Part shown: piece by piece, positions 1 through 8,451 of the stretch
How positions within the stretch are numbered: position 1 is the first letter of the stretch
Layout: each line of letters opens with the position of its first letter
Source of the DNA: Asanoa siamensis
Lineage (GTDB): Bacteria > Actinomycetota > Actinomycetes > Mycobacteriales > Micromonosporaceae
Assembly (NCBI RefSeq): GCF_016862555.1
Contig: NZ_BONE01000024.1
Coordinates: 1 to 64,000, forward strand
Reading direction: 5' to 3'
DNA: 64,000 nucleotides
Translations under genes and position numbers: made by a program
The notes under the pieces: generated by a model
Databases searched by the model: none
The model's input: the letters and a program-made list of their open reading frames with translations, nothing else
What the model was told of the DNA's origin: nothing

Positions 1-72
1 CCGGCCGCGCCGGCCGCGCCGGCCGCGCCGGCCGCGCCGGCCGCGCCGGCCGCGCCGGCCGCGCCGGCCGCT
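1..72 (+). repeat. Eight tandem 9-nt units coding for Pro-Ala-Ala
   Basis: The unit ccggccgcg repeats eight times (the last copy ends in gct) and continues off the left edge of the window. It lies in frame with the lipoprotein-like gene that follows, where it codes for a Pro-Ala-Ala linker. The array probably varies in length between strains by slippage. Confidence 0.9.
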
Positions 73-588
73 CCTAAGGTTCGGCTCACCTCCGAGCTCA
101 ACGGCAAGACGGTTCCCAGGATGGGCAGGGTCGTCACCGACCAGGACGGGTACGTGCTCTACCGGCTGGACCTGGACAGCCCGAAGCCGTCCGCGTCGGA
201 GTGCGAAGGCAGGTGCACCCAGGTGTGGCCGCCCGCCTACACCGACGGCGACGTGCGGCTGTCCGGCGTCGCGGAGGAGAAGGTCGGCACGCTGAAGCGG
301 GCCGACGGCACCGAGCAGCTCACCATCGGCGGCTGGCCGGTGTACCGCTACATCGGCGACACCGAGCCGGGCCAGTGGAAGGGCCAGAAGGTCGACAACG
401 TCTGGTTCGTGGTGCAGCCCGACGGCAGGAAGAACCTGAGCTGCCTGCCCAAGGGCACCCCGAAGGCCGTCGCGCCGCCGGACGCCGGTGCCGCGGAGAA
501 CGAGGTCGACGAGCCCGACGCGCCGGCCGAGAGCCCGGCGGGGGCTGACAACGGTTCCGGCACCGCCGGATCGGGCTTCAACTTCTGA
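1..588 (+). CDS. Secreted-repeat lipoprotein (COG4315 type), 5' end missing
   Basis: The open frame enters from the left edge, so the N-terminus (expected signal peptide or lipobox) is outside the window. After the PAA linker come two short repeats of the type seen in actinobacterial 'secreted repeat' lipoproteins. One contains DQDGYVLYRLDLD followed by a Cys pair (CEGRCTQVWPP), and the second contains GWPVYRYIGDTEPGQWKGQ. The tail is Asp, Glu and Ala-rich and ends GSGFNF. Family members are extracytoplasmic and of unknown function. An internal ATG at 121 is not favoured as the start because the repeats and linker upstream are in frame and coding. Confidence 0.8.
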   Translation, partial: PAAPAAPAAPAAPAAPAAPAAPAAPKVRLTSELNGKTVPRMGRVVTDQDGYVLYRLDLDSPKPSASECEGRCTQVWPPAYTDGDVRLSGVAEEKVGTLKRADGTEQLTIGGWPVYRYIGDTEPGQWKGQKVDNVWFVVQPDGRKNLSCLPKGTPKAVAPPDAGAAENEVDEPDAPAESPAGADNGSGTAGSGFNF

Positions 589-622
589 CCCGTCACGCGT
601 ACGTCCGATGTGGATGGAGGCC

Positions 623-2233
623 TCAGCTGTGGCGTTGCCAGAGGTCGCGGACCGGATCCCAGCGCTCGCCGAGCCCGTCGCGCCAGGGGGTCTCGAGGTA
701 GGCCGTCGCGCGGGTGTCCGCCTTGCTCCACCAGATGCCGGCCTGGACGACGCCGGCCGGGTCGCGGTAGGCGTACTCGACGTACTCACCGCGGTTGACA
801 CCGGACGTGCCGTCGCGTCGCGTCGGCGCGGTCACGCCGGGGGCGAGCGCCCCGGCGTCGAGATTCTGTTGCCGGCGCTGGCCTCGGGCCTGCTCGAGGT
901 CTCCTTCGGAGCTGTAGCGGACGAAGACCACGTCCAGGCCGCCGTACCGGCAGGCGACGCGCCGCTCCTCGCCCGGCGCGGGCGTGGGGCCGCCGGCGTC
1001 GAAGCGGTCGCGGCAGCCGCCGATCCACGGCAGCCACGGGTCGGCGAGGTCGGCCAGGTCGCCGTCGACCATGGTGCGGTTGATGGCGTACTGGTTCGCT
1101 TCGAAGGGCGCGAGGGGCGCGGTGGCCGTCTCACCGGCGGCCGGCCGGCGGGCGCCGACGCCCACGGAGTAGCCGGCGGGGCCGAAGGCCAGCATCCCGA
1201 GCAACAGCCCGAACAGGACGAGCGTGGCCTCGAACCCGCGGCGGCGACGACTGACCCTGACCTTGGGGGCGGGCGGCGCCGCCGGCTTGGGCGGACGCAC
1301 GGGCTTCGGGGGACGCACGGCCTTCGGCGGCCGGGCCGGCTTGGGCGCGCGTGGCGGCTTCGGTTGCGGCGGGGTGGCCTGCTGGGGCACGTAGCCGTGC
1401 AGGGGTTGGCGGAGCGGACCGCTCAGCGTGGCCTCGATGGCGGGAACGGCGCTCTCGACGGGCTGGGCGACGTCGCGCGGCGGAGCGAGGTCACGCGGCG
1501 GGGCGATCTCGCGAGGCTGCGGCACGTCGCCGGGCTGGCGGATCTCGCTGGTCTCGGCAACGTCGCCGGCCTCAGCCGCGTCGTCTTGTTGAGCAAGGTC
1601 GGTGCGTTCAGCAGTCTCGTCACGTCCGGCAACGTCGGCGGGTTCGGCCTCGTCGGTGGGTTCAGCGGGGCCGTCGTGCTCGGCGACGTCGGCACGCTCG
1701 GTCGTTTCTCCTCGCTCAGCCACGTCGTCCGCGTCGGCAACGTCGGCAGGCTCAGCCACGTCCTGCGTGTCAGCCACGTCGGCGGGCTCGACCACGGCGG
1801 CGGGCTCGACCACGGCGGCGGGCTCGACCACGGCGGCGGGCTCGACCACGGGGGCCGGCTCGGCCACGTCCGCGGGCTCGGCAACGGGGGCGGGCTCGGC
1901 CACGTCCGCGGGCTCGGCAACGGGGGCCGGCTCGGCGGGCTCAGCCACGTCCCGGGCCTTGTCGACGGCGGTGGGCTGGGCCGGGTCAAGGGGGCGGGCG
2001 ATCTCGCGGGGTGGGGTGATCGGGCGCGGGCGGGTGATCGCGCGGGGTGCGTCGGTCTCCGGCGCGGCCTCCGCGGAGCCCGGCTCGGTGCCCTGCGGCG
2101 GCGCGGCGGCGGGTGTCGTCCGGGAGCCGGGCAGGGGCGGGGCGACGGTCCGTTCCGGGACCGGGCGTTCGGGCTGTGCGGGCTCTGGAGCCGACCGGGA
2201 CCGTCCCTCCGGACCAACCGGGTCGTTGCGCAT
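623..2233 (-). CDS. Single-pass membrane protein with long Pro/Ala/Glu repeat region
   Basis: A 536-residue protein in three parts. The first roughly 340 residues are a low-complexity cytoplasmic stretch built on AEPADVAEP, VEPAAV and PPKPVRPP-like repeats. A basic patch (RVSRRRRGFE) and one hydrophobic segment (LVLFGLLLGMLAFGPAGYSV) follow. The last part is an extracytoplasmic domain of about 150 residues with a Cys pair (GGCRDRFD and RVACRYGG) that could form a disulfide. I do not recognise the outer domain. The gene diverges from the MFS gene with only 38 nt between them. Expression and function cannot be read from the sequence. Confidence 0.75.
   Translation of the reverse strand: MRNDPVGPEGRSRSAPEPAQPERPVPERTVAPPLPGSRTTPAAAPPQGTEPGSAEAAPETDAPRAITRPRPITPPREIARPLDPAQPTAVDKARDVAEPAEPAPVAEPADVAEPAPVAEPADVAEPAPVVEPAAVVEPAAVVEPAAVVEPADVADTQDVAEPADVADADDVAERGETTERADVAEHDGPAEPTDEAEPADVAGRDETAERTDLAQQDDAAEAGDVAETSEIRQPGDVPQPREIAPPRDLAPPRDVAQPVESAVPAIEATLSGPLRQPLHGYVPQQATPPQPKPPRAPKPARPPKAVRPPKPVRPPKPAAPPAPKVRVSRRRRGFEATLVLFGLLLGMLAFGPAGYSVGVGARRPAAGETATAPLAPFEANQYAINRTMVDGDLADLADPWLPWIGGCRDRFDAGGPTPAPGEERRVACRYGGLDVVFVRYSSEGDLEQARGQRRQQNLDAGALAPGVTAPTRRDGTSGVNRGEYVEYAYRDPAGVVQAGIWWSKADTRATAYLETPWRDGLGERWDPVRDLWQRHS
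1781..1932 (-). repeat. 18-nt and 36-nt tandem repeats inside the membrane protein gene
   Basis: About four copies of an 18-nt unit (cggcgggctcgaccacgg on the plus strand) are followed by two copies of a 36-nt unit beginning cggccacgtccgcgggct. They encode VEPAAV and VAEPADVAEPAP repeats on the minus strand. The units are in multiples of three, so length changes keep the frame. There are no spacers as in a CRISPR array. Confidence 0.85.
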
Positions 2234-2271
2234 GAGCCGCAGGCTAGCAGCCTTCGCTGGGTGGGATCGCC

Positions 2272-3546
2272 GTGCTGACGGGGGCGGGGGACCACACTGG
2301 AGGCTGGTACCGGTGGGTCGTGCTCGGCCTCGGCGCGGGCGCGCAGCTGGTCGTCGGCGCGTACGTCCAGGGTCTGGCCTCGGTCGGCCCCGTCCTGCGC
2401 GACGAGTTGGGCCTGTCGCTCAGCGGCGTCGGCGTGCTGCTCGGCTGTCCGACGGTGGGCATCGTGCTGTGCCTGATCGCCTGGGGACGGGTCTGCGACC
2501 GGTACGGCGAGGAGAACGTGATCGGTTTTGGCCTGGCCGGCACCGCGGTCTTCCTGGCGTTCGCGGCGGCGGCCACCTCCGTGGCCGTCGTGGCCGCCAC
2601 GCTGGTCGTCGCCGGCGCCACCGCGGCCGGGGTGATGGTGGCCAGCGGCAGCGCGATCCTCGCGTGGTTCCCACCCGGGCAGCGCGGGCTGGCGATGGGG
2701 TTGCGGGCGAGCGGCCTACCGGCCGGCGCCGCCGTCGCGGCCGCGACGCTGCCGCGGGTGGCGCAGTGGGGCGGCCTGCCGGCCGTCTTCGCGCTGCTGG
2801 CCGTGGCCTGCCTGCTCACCGGCACCGTGGTCGCGCTCGGCGTGCGGTCGCCCGGCGCCGCAACGACCGGCGGCCCGCGCGGCGCTGGTCGGGGGGTCCT
2901 GACCGACCGCAGGCTGCTGCGCCTGGCGTTGGTCAGTGGCCTGCTGGTGCTGCCCCAGGTCGGCATCACCTCGCTGCTGCTGGTCTGCCTCGTCGACCAC
3001 CGCGGTGTCTCGATGGCGCCGGCGGCGGCCGTGCTGACCTGCGCGCAGGCGCTGGGTGCGGCGAGCCGGCTCGCGGTCGGCCTCTGGTCCGACACGGTCG
3101 GCTCGCGGCTGCGCCCGCTGCGGTACATCGCGGCCGGCACCGTACCCCTGGCCGCCCTGGTCGGCGCCGTGGTCGAAGCGCCGATCCCGATCCTCGTCGG
3201 CGCGCTCCTGCTGTTCTGCGTGACGGCCGTGAGCTGGAACGGTCTGGCCTTCGGCGCGGCGGGCGAGATGTCCGCCCCGGACCGCGCCGCGACGGCCATG
3301 GGCCTGCAGAACACCGCCATCTTCGGCGGCGGCGCGCTGGCCCCACCGTTCGTGGCGATGGTGGCGGACACCGTCAACTGGCCCGCGGCCTTCCTCGTGC
3401 TCGCGGTCCCCGCCGCCCTGGCCGCGATCCTGCTGACCCCACTGACCCGCCGTCCGATCCGGACACCCGAAGCACATCCACAGTCGCCCGCGCGGCTGAT
3501 CACCTTCGGCGCGGACCCCGTGACCACCGGAAGGGCGGCGGCATGA
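2272..3546 (+). CDS. MFS transporter
   Basis: A 424-residue membrane protein with about twelve hydrophobic segments. A cytoplasmic loop after the second segment reads GRVCDRYGEEN, the usual major facilitator loop 2-3 pattern (G-x3-D-R-x-G). The start is the GTG giving MLTGAGDHTGGW, close behind the divergent gene. The substrate is not evident; the general shape resembles CynX/NimT and nitrate/nitrite-type MFS carriers. Its stop overlaps the ATG of the mycosin gene (ATGA), so the two are probably translationally coupled. Confidence 0.85.
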   Translation: MLTGAGDHTGGWYRWVVLGLGAGAQLVVGAYVQGLASVGPVLRDELGLSLSGVGVLLGCPTVGIVLCLIAWGRVCDRYGEENVIGFGLAGTAVFLAFAAAATSVAVVAATLVVAGATAAGVMVASGSAILAWFPPGQRGLAMGLRASGLPAGAAVAAATLPRVAQWGGLPAVFALLAVACLLTGTVVALGVRSPGAATTGGPRGAGRGVLTDRRLLRLALVSGLLVLPQVGITSLLLVCLVDHRGVSMAPAAAVLTCAQALGAASRLAVGLWSDTVGSRLRPLRYIAAGTVPLAALVGAVVEAPIPILVGALLLFCVTAVSWNGLAFGAAGEMSAPDRAATAMGLQNTAIFGGGALAPPFVAMVADTVNWPAAFLVLAVPAALAAILLTPLTRRPIRTPEAHPQSPARLITFGADPVTTGRAAA

Positions 3547-5120
3547 ACCCCAGGTCGCGATTCCTGGCAGCAACCCTGACCTGCCTGATCGGCGCCTCCT
3601 CGCTCGCCGCGCCGGGCGTGGCCCACGCCGCCGCCCGATGCGGTCCGAACGTGGTCGATCCGCTGGCCGAGGCGCCCTGGCCACTCACCCGGCTACGCCC
3701 GGACCTGGCCTGGCCCCTGAGCACCGGCGTGGGCGTGAAGGTGGCTGTCATCGACTCGGGCGTCTCCGCCAACCATCCGGCCCTGGCCGGCAAGGTCCTG
3801 CCCGGCCACGACTTCCTGACGGACGCCAACGGCAGCAACGGCAACGAGGACAACCGCACTGACAACGACAACGGGGGCAACGCCAACGGCGATGGCAGAG
3901 ACGGCGACGACGACCGCGACGGCAACGGCAACGACGGCGACGGCAACGGCAACGACGGCGACGGCATCGGCAACGGCAGCGACGCTGGCGGCAGCGACGG
4001 CAACGGCAACGATGACGGCGCCGGGAGCGACGACAACGGCGACGGCAGCGGGAGCGACGCCGACAGCAACGGTGACGGCAGTGGCGACAGCAACGGCGAT
4101 GACAACGGCGATGACAACGGCAATGGGAACGCCAACGGCAACGGCGATGTGGGGGACGGCGACGACGGCGGCGCTGACGGCAGCGGTGATGGCGCTGGTC
4201 TCAGCGTCCGCGGCGGTGGTGACGGTGGGTGTGACGAGAACGGGCATGGCACCCTGATCGCGGGCATCATCGCGGGCGGGGAGACCGTCAGTTCCGGCTT
4301 CCGGTTCCACGGCGTGGCGCCCGGCGCGCGGATCGTGCCTATCCGCGTCCTGCGTGACCAGCGCCGGTCGGTCGAGCCCGGCCTCTCCGGCGACATCGCC
4401 GACGCGATCCGGCTGGCCGTCGACGAGTTCGACGCCGACGTGATCAACCTTTCGCTGACCACGCCGCCCACGGCCGAGTTGGCCGCGGCCGTCGCCCACG
4501 CGATCGACGAGCGGGTCGTGGTCGTGGCCGCGGCCGGCAACACCGGGGAGTCCGGTGTGGAGTCGGGTCGCCCGACCTATCCGGCCGCGTACCCCGGCGT
4601 GCTCGCCGTCGCCAGCGTGAACGCCGAGGACCGACACGTCGCCAGCTCTACCGCGGGTGACTTCGTCGACGTGGCCGCGCCCGGTGAGCGGATCGCCGGG
4701 CCCGCGCCGGCCGGCGGCGGCTATCTGTTCAGCGCCGAGGGCGGCACCAGCTTCGCGACCGGGTACGTGTCGGGCGTGGCGGCGCTGATCCGCGCGTACG
4801 ACCGCGGACTGTCGCCCGCCGAGGTGGCGGACCGGATCGTCCGGACCGCGGACCATCCCAGCGACCTGTGGAACGCCGAGGTCGGCCACGGCGTGGTCAA
4901 CCCGGTCCGCGCGGTCGGCGCACTCGACGCACCGGCCGCTGCCGCCGCGGGAGAGCAGAGCGTGCGCAACGCCCCGCCGCCACCGTCACCGCTGGGCGCC
5001 GTCAGCACCACCGCCGTGGTCGTCGCCGTCCTCGGCGTCGCGCTGGCGCTGCTGATCCTGGCCGCCGTACCCATCGTCCGGCGTGGACGTCGCCGGGCCT
5101 GGCGCGCGGCGGGCCGGTGA
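3543..5120 (+). CDS. mycP: Type VII secretion mycosin (S8 subtilisin-like protease)
   Basis: 525 residues. There is a signal peptide (residues 1-30, ending AHAAA), a subtilase domain and a C-terminal membrane anchor (about 485-515, followed by RRGRRR). The catalytic triad is complete: Asp71 in VAVIDSGV, His235 in DENGHGTLIAG and Ser403 in GGTSFATGYVSG, with oxyanion Asn333 in AAAGNTGESG. Mycosins are membrane-anchored, face outward, and stabilise the ESX core complex. Here about 130 residues of Asn/Gly/Asp/Ser-rich sequence (about 94-228) separate the catalytic Asp from the His, where typical mycosins have only a short loop. The gene is coupled to the MFS gene upstream and followed by eccD. 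Confidence 0.93.
   Translation: MNPRSRFLAATLTCLIGASSLAAPGVAHAAARCGPNVVDPLAEAPWPLTRLRPDLAWPLSTGVGVKVAVIDSGVSANHPALAGKVLPGHDFLTDANGSNGNEDNRTDNDNGGNANGDGRDGDDDRDGNGNDGDGNGNDGDGIGNGSDAGGSDGNGNDDGAGSDDNGDGSGSDADSNGDGSGDSNGDDNGDDNGNGNANGNGDVGDGDDGGADGSGDGAGLSVRGGGDGGCDENGHGTLIAGIIAGGETVSSGFRFHGVAPGARIVPIRVLRDQRRSVEPGLSGDIADAIRLAVDEFDADVINLSLTTPPTAELAAAVAHAIDERVVVVAAAGNTGESGVESGRPTYPAAYPGVLAVASVNAEDRHVASSTAGDFVDVAAPGERIAGPAPAGGGYLFSAEGGTSFATGYVSGVAALIRAYDRGLSPAEVADRIVRTADHPSDLWNAEVGHGVVNPVRAVGALDAPAAAAAGEQSVRNAPPPPSPLGAVSTTAVVVAVLGVALALLILAAVPIVRRGRRRAWRAAGR
3823..4233 (+). repeat. Low-complexity GGCAACGGC/GACGGC tract coding an N/G/D-rich loop
   Basis: The tract is made of irregular 6-12 nt units (ggcaacggc, gacggcgac, gatgacaac) that translate to DGDGNGNDG-like sequence within the mycosin. 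It stays in frame over about 410 nt. The composition is acidic and glycine-rich, which would suit an extended, perhaps calcium-binding, loop, but no strict RTX nonapeptide (GGxGxDxUx) is present. Confidence 0.85.
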
Positions 5121-5154
5121 TAACCTCGGGCAGCCGACGTACGGAGGTGCAGAC

Positions 5155-6531
5155 GTGACCAGTGGCTTCTGCCGCGTCACGGTCGTCGCCCCGCGGAGTC
5201 GGGTCGATCTCGCGCTGCCGGCCGACGTGTCGTTGGCCGACCTCCTGCCGACCCTGCTCAGCTACGCGGGCGACGACCTCGCCGACGACCCGGCCGCGCG
5301 CGACGGCTGGGCGCTGTCCCGCTCCGCCGGGCCGGCGCTGGACAGCTCGCGCAGCCCGGCGCAGCTCAACGTGCGCGACGGCGAGCTGCTCTTCCTGCGG
5401 CCGCGCGGCGGTGAGGCACCGCTGCCCGTCTTCGACGACGTGGTGGACGCCGTCGCCACGGCCGCCAACGCCCGGCCCGGCCGGTGGAACCGCGCCACGA
5501 CACGGGCTTTCGGCCTGGCTTTCGGGGTCGCGGCCCTGCTCGGCGGTGCGGTGGTGGTGCTGCTCGCGGGCCCGCCGCAGCTGCCCGGCGGCCTGGCCGG
5601 TCTCGTGCTGGCCGCCGCGCTGCTGGTCGCCGCCGTCGTCGCCGCGCGGGCCTTCGGCGACGCCCGCACGGCCACCGTGTTCGCGCTCGTCGCCGTCGTC
5701 TACGCCGCGGTCGGCGGCCTGCTGGTGCTCGCCGGTGATCTCGGGATCGGCGACCTCGGTCCGCCGCACGTGCTCGTCGCCGGGACGGCTGTCGTGCTGG
5801 TCGCGGCGGCCGCGGCCGTCGGTGTCGGCGCCGCCGGGCCCGTCTTCCTCGGTGCCGGCGTGGTCGCCGTGGCCTTGCTGTTCGCGACCGGGGTCCGGCT
5901 GTTGTTCGACGTCGGCACCGCGGCGGCCGCGGCGGTGACGGTGACCGTCGTGTTCGCCATGCTGCCGCTGCTGCCGATGTTCGCCTACCGGCTCGGCCGG
6001 CTGCCCGTGCCGTCGGTGCTGAGCGAGCGCGAGCAGGTGCGCCAGGACGAGCAGTCGGTCGACGGGCCCGACATCTTCGCCCGCGCCGACCGGGCCGACG
6101 CGTTCCTGGCGGCCATGCTGGGCGCGCTGGCCGTCATCGGCGCGGCCGCGGCGGTCGCGGTCGCCGGCGACGGCGTACGCGGCCTGGTGCTCTGTCTCCT
6201 GCTCGGCCTGACGATGCTGGCCCGGGCACGCTGGTTCGCCGGCCTGGCACAGCGACTGCCGTTGCTGGGCGCCGGCGGGGTGGCCCTGGCCGCCGCCGCG
6301 GTCGCCGCGTTCACCGACCTCGGGCCGCTGGGCCGCCTGACGGTCGTGCTCGGCGCGCTGCTCGCGGTCGCCGCGATCAGCGTCGCCGCCGCTGTCGCGC
6401 GGGACAGGCAACGTTCGCCGTTCTGGGGCCGTACGCTGGACATTCTCGAGATGGTCCTGATCCTCGCGATCTTCCCGATGGCGGCGTGGGTCAGCGGGCT
6501 CGTCGCCTGGATCCGCTCCGTCCGCGGCTAG
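5155..6531 (+). CDS. eccD: Type VII secretion membrane channel protein EccD
   Basis: 458 residues. The first roughly 90 form a ubiquitin-like (YukD) domain ending LNVRDGELLFLRPRG. About eleven hydrophobic segments follow, with a charged cytoplasmic loop in the middle (SEREQVRQDEQSVDGPDIFARADRADAF, here split by function not by gap). In the ESX complex EccD forms the dimeric membrane vestibule. The GTG start at 5155 has a GGAGG seven bases upstream. It lies 34 nt after mycP on the same strand, consistent with one transcript. Confidence 0.92.
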   Translation: MTSGFCRVTVVAPRSRVDLALPADVSLADLLPTLLSYAGDDLADDPAARDGWALSRSAGPALDSSRSPAQLNVRDGELLFLRPRGGEAPLPVFDDVVDAVATAANARPGRWNRATTRAFGLAFGVAALLGGAVVVLLAGPPQLPGGLAGLVLAAALLVAAVVAARAFGDARTATVFALVAVVYAAVGGLLVLAGDLGIGDLGPPHVLVAGTAVVLVAAAAAVGVGAAGPVFLGAGVVAVALLFATGVRLLFDVGTAAAAAVTVTVVFAMLPLLPMFAYRLGRLPVPSVLSEREQVRQDEQSVDGPDIFARADRADAFLAAMLGALAVIGAAAAVAVAGDGVRGLVLCLLLGLTMLARARWFAGLAQRLPLLGAGGVALAAAAVAAFTDLGPLGRLTVVLGALLAVAAISVAAAVARDRQRSPFWGRTLDILEMVLILAIFPMAAWVSGLVAWIRSVRG

Positions 6532-6572
6532 GCGCGGCCCCGCCGAACCCGTAGGACGCCTAAGGCTGGGCT

Positions 6573-7286
6573 TCAGCCGAACAGTCGGCGTTCGGTCGCG
6601 GTCGGCATCAGCCGGACCAAGCGGATCGCCCCGCCGCCGAGCGCCGCGACCATGTCATTGTCCATCGTGGTCAGTCGCTGGAGCCAACCAGGATCGATCG
6701 GGTACGACGAGGCGAGCAACTCCGCTTCCACCGCCGAGAGCCGCTGCACGAGCAGCAGGTCGACGCCGGCCAACACGGCGAGGCTGGCCGCCGTGAGCTG
6801 CGGCAGCATGGTCAGCTGGGTCGGCCAGGGGCCCGCACCGCGAGCGGAGGCGTCGTGCTGCGTCGCGCCCACGTCACGCAGCCACAGTTCGGGCCGGCGC
6901 GCGCTCGCCGGCGGGCCGCCGGGGGACGAGCGGCGCCACACCACCCGCTCGCCGGTGCCGCCGGCCGCCTCGTCCAGCGCCAGCCAGTGCGCCGCGGTGG
7001 CCAGCGTGCCGGTCCGCGCCGGGTCGACCGCGTCCACGGCCTCGACGGAAACGGACGCGCCGTGGCCGAGGCACCGGAACACCAGCACCTGTGCGGCCCA
7101 CCAGCCGCCGACGAAGGCCACCCGCGTCGGCTCGGGGCGGAACAGGTCGAGCAGCACGGGCCGGTCGGCCGGATCGAGGCCCAAGGCAACCCCGGTCTCG
7201 CCGAGGGTCACCGCGAGCCGGTCGAGCACCTCGTCGGCCAGCCGGCCGCGCGGTGCGATGGTCTTCGGCTCGCTGCCCGGCGTCAC
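6573..7286 (-). CDS. Unknown protein coupled to eccE
   Basis: 237 residues, soluble by composition, with no recognisable motif. It is rich in Leu, Ala and Trp and ends ATERRLFG. The GTG start at 7286 overlaps the eccE stop (GTGA), so the protein is probably made together with EccE and may act with the secretion machine. It converges with eccD, with 41 nt between the stops. A longer open frame exists upstream to 7643, but it runs through eccE in another frame and was discarded. Confidence 0.7.
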   Translation of the reverse strand: MTPGSEPKTIAPRGRLADEVLDRLAVTLGETGVALGLDPADRPVLLDLFRPEPTRVAFVGGWWAAQVLVFRCLGHGASVSVEAVDAVDPARTGTLATAAHWLALDEAAGGTGERVVWRRSSPGGPPASARRPELWLRDVGATQHDASARGAGPWPTQLTMLPQLTAASLAVLAGVDLLLVQRLSAVEAELLASSYPIDPGWLQRLTTMDNDMVAALGGGAIRLVRLMPTATERRLFG

Positions 7287-8395
7287 AAGGCCCCCAGTCC
7301 CATGGTGGCCCCGGTCGGCGCGGTCGCGTACACCGCCGGTGCCTGCTCGCCGTCGAGCCGGACCAGGCGGATCCCCGCGCCGCGCGCACCCGCCAGCAGT
7401 TCCCGGACCGCGGTGTCGATCGTGTCGTGGCCGGCGGCGACGCGCACGACGGTGCGGGCGGCGGCCGAGCCCCGGTCGAAGGTGACGGCGACGCTGACGT
7501 CGCCCGCGGCGACCGCCCGCGTCAGCACCTCGAGCGGATCGGCGTGACCGGCCGCCCACGCCCGCACGGCGAAGCAGACGTGCGCCAGGTGCCGCGCCTG
7601 CCAGCGGGACCAGCGCTCGGTACCCGCCTCGTCCGACCCGCACGCGTACGCGACCGCCTGCCGCAGACCCGGTCCATCCAGGACGGTGTGCGCGACGCCG
7701 AGGTCCGCGAGCCCCGACGCGACGCGGGAGACGGCGGCGGTGAGGGCCCGGTGCACGCCTGCCTCGCCGCCGCCCCGGTCGGCCGCCAGGTCCCGCGCGT
7801 CGCCGCCGGAAAGCCGCACGGCGATCCAGACGTCGCGCGGCGGCGGCACGGCCAGCGCGCTTCGCAGCTCCAGATAGGACCCGGTCGCCGGCACCCGCGC
7901 GTCGGCTGGGGCCGGCGCCGACTGTCGCACCACGACCTGCAGGTGGCTCGCGGGGAACGCGTCCTCCGCGGCCAGGGCCGCGAGCCAGTCCAGTCGCAAC
8001 GGCCGGCCGGCGCGCGGCGACAGCCCGTCGGGCGCGCGCACCGCCACCGCCGCGAACCAGCCCAGCTCGTCGCGGCCGACGCCGGTCGCGCCGCCACGAT
8101 CGGCGACGGTGGTCGTTGCCGGCACAGGGATGGGTGCGCGGGCGGCGGCGAGCCCACCGGCCCGCCGGCGCGCCAGCCGCAGGCGGGCACCGATCGCCTC
8201 GTACGGCCAGCGGCCACCGAACCGGGCGAGCGCGGCGGCCAGCAGCACCACGACGACGGCAACGGCCACGATGCCCGGTGCGGGAGTCAGGGCGTACGCC
8301 GCGGCCGCGACGGCGAGGACGGCGATCTCGATCACGACGAGTTGGGCTGTGCCGAACCGGCCAGCGGGTCGACCGGCAGCCGGAAACTCAGGCAT
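7283..8395 (-). CDS. eccE: Type VII secretion protein EccE
   Basis: 370 residues. Two hydrophobic segments lie near the N-terminus (about 15-55), followed by a cytoplasmic domain. This is the EccE plan: a peripheral ESX membrane component that flanks the EccB/C/D core. The sequence GRWPYEAIGARLRLARRR follows the membrane segments, a position where EccE proteins commonly carry such a basic stretch. The ATG at 8395 was chosen because the upstream in-frame ATG would place an unlikely leader across the eccB promoter region. It diverges from eccB with 56 nt between starts and is coupled to the downstream unknown gene. Confidence 0.85.
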   Translation of the reverse strand: MPEFPAAGRPAGRFGTAQLVVIEIAVLAVAAAAYALTPAPGIVAVAVVVVLLAAALARFGGRWPYEAIGARLRLARRRAGGLAAARAPIPVPATTTVADRGGATGVGRDELGWFAAVAVRAPDGLSPRAGRPLRLDWLAALAAEDAFPASHLQVVVRQSAPAPADARVPATGSYLELRSALAVPPPRDVWIAVRLSGGDARDLAADRGGGEAGVHRALTAAVSRVASGLADLGVAHTVLDGPGLRQAVAYACGSDEAGTERWSRWQARHLAHVCFAVRAWAAGHADPLEVLTRAVAAGDVSVAVTFDRGSAAARTVVRVAAGHDTIDTAVRELLAGARGAGIRLVRLDGEQAPAVYATAPTGATMGLGAL

Positions 8396-8451
8396 GGCCG
8401 GTAGTTTACGCGCCGACGGTATATTGACCGGGAACGCGGAGTGGGGTGACG

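Noticed and set aside
1781-1932. Possible CRISPR array
   Set aside because: Repeats are contiguous, 18 and 36 nt, without unique spacers, and code for protein.
1602-3542. Long plus-strand frame continuous with mycP, reading through the repeat gene and MFS gene
   Set aside because: It has low-complexity Ser/Ala/Gly translation, lies opposite or out of frame to good genes, and the signal peptide with its ATG at 3543 marks the true mycosin start.
3823-4233. RTX calcium-binding repeats in mycP
   Set aside because: Composition is similar, but the strict GGxGxDxUx nonapeptide does not recur.
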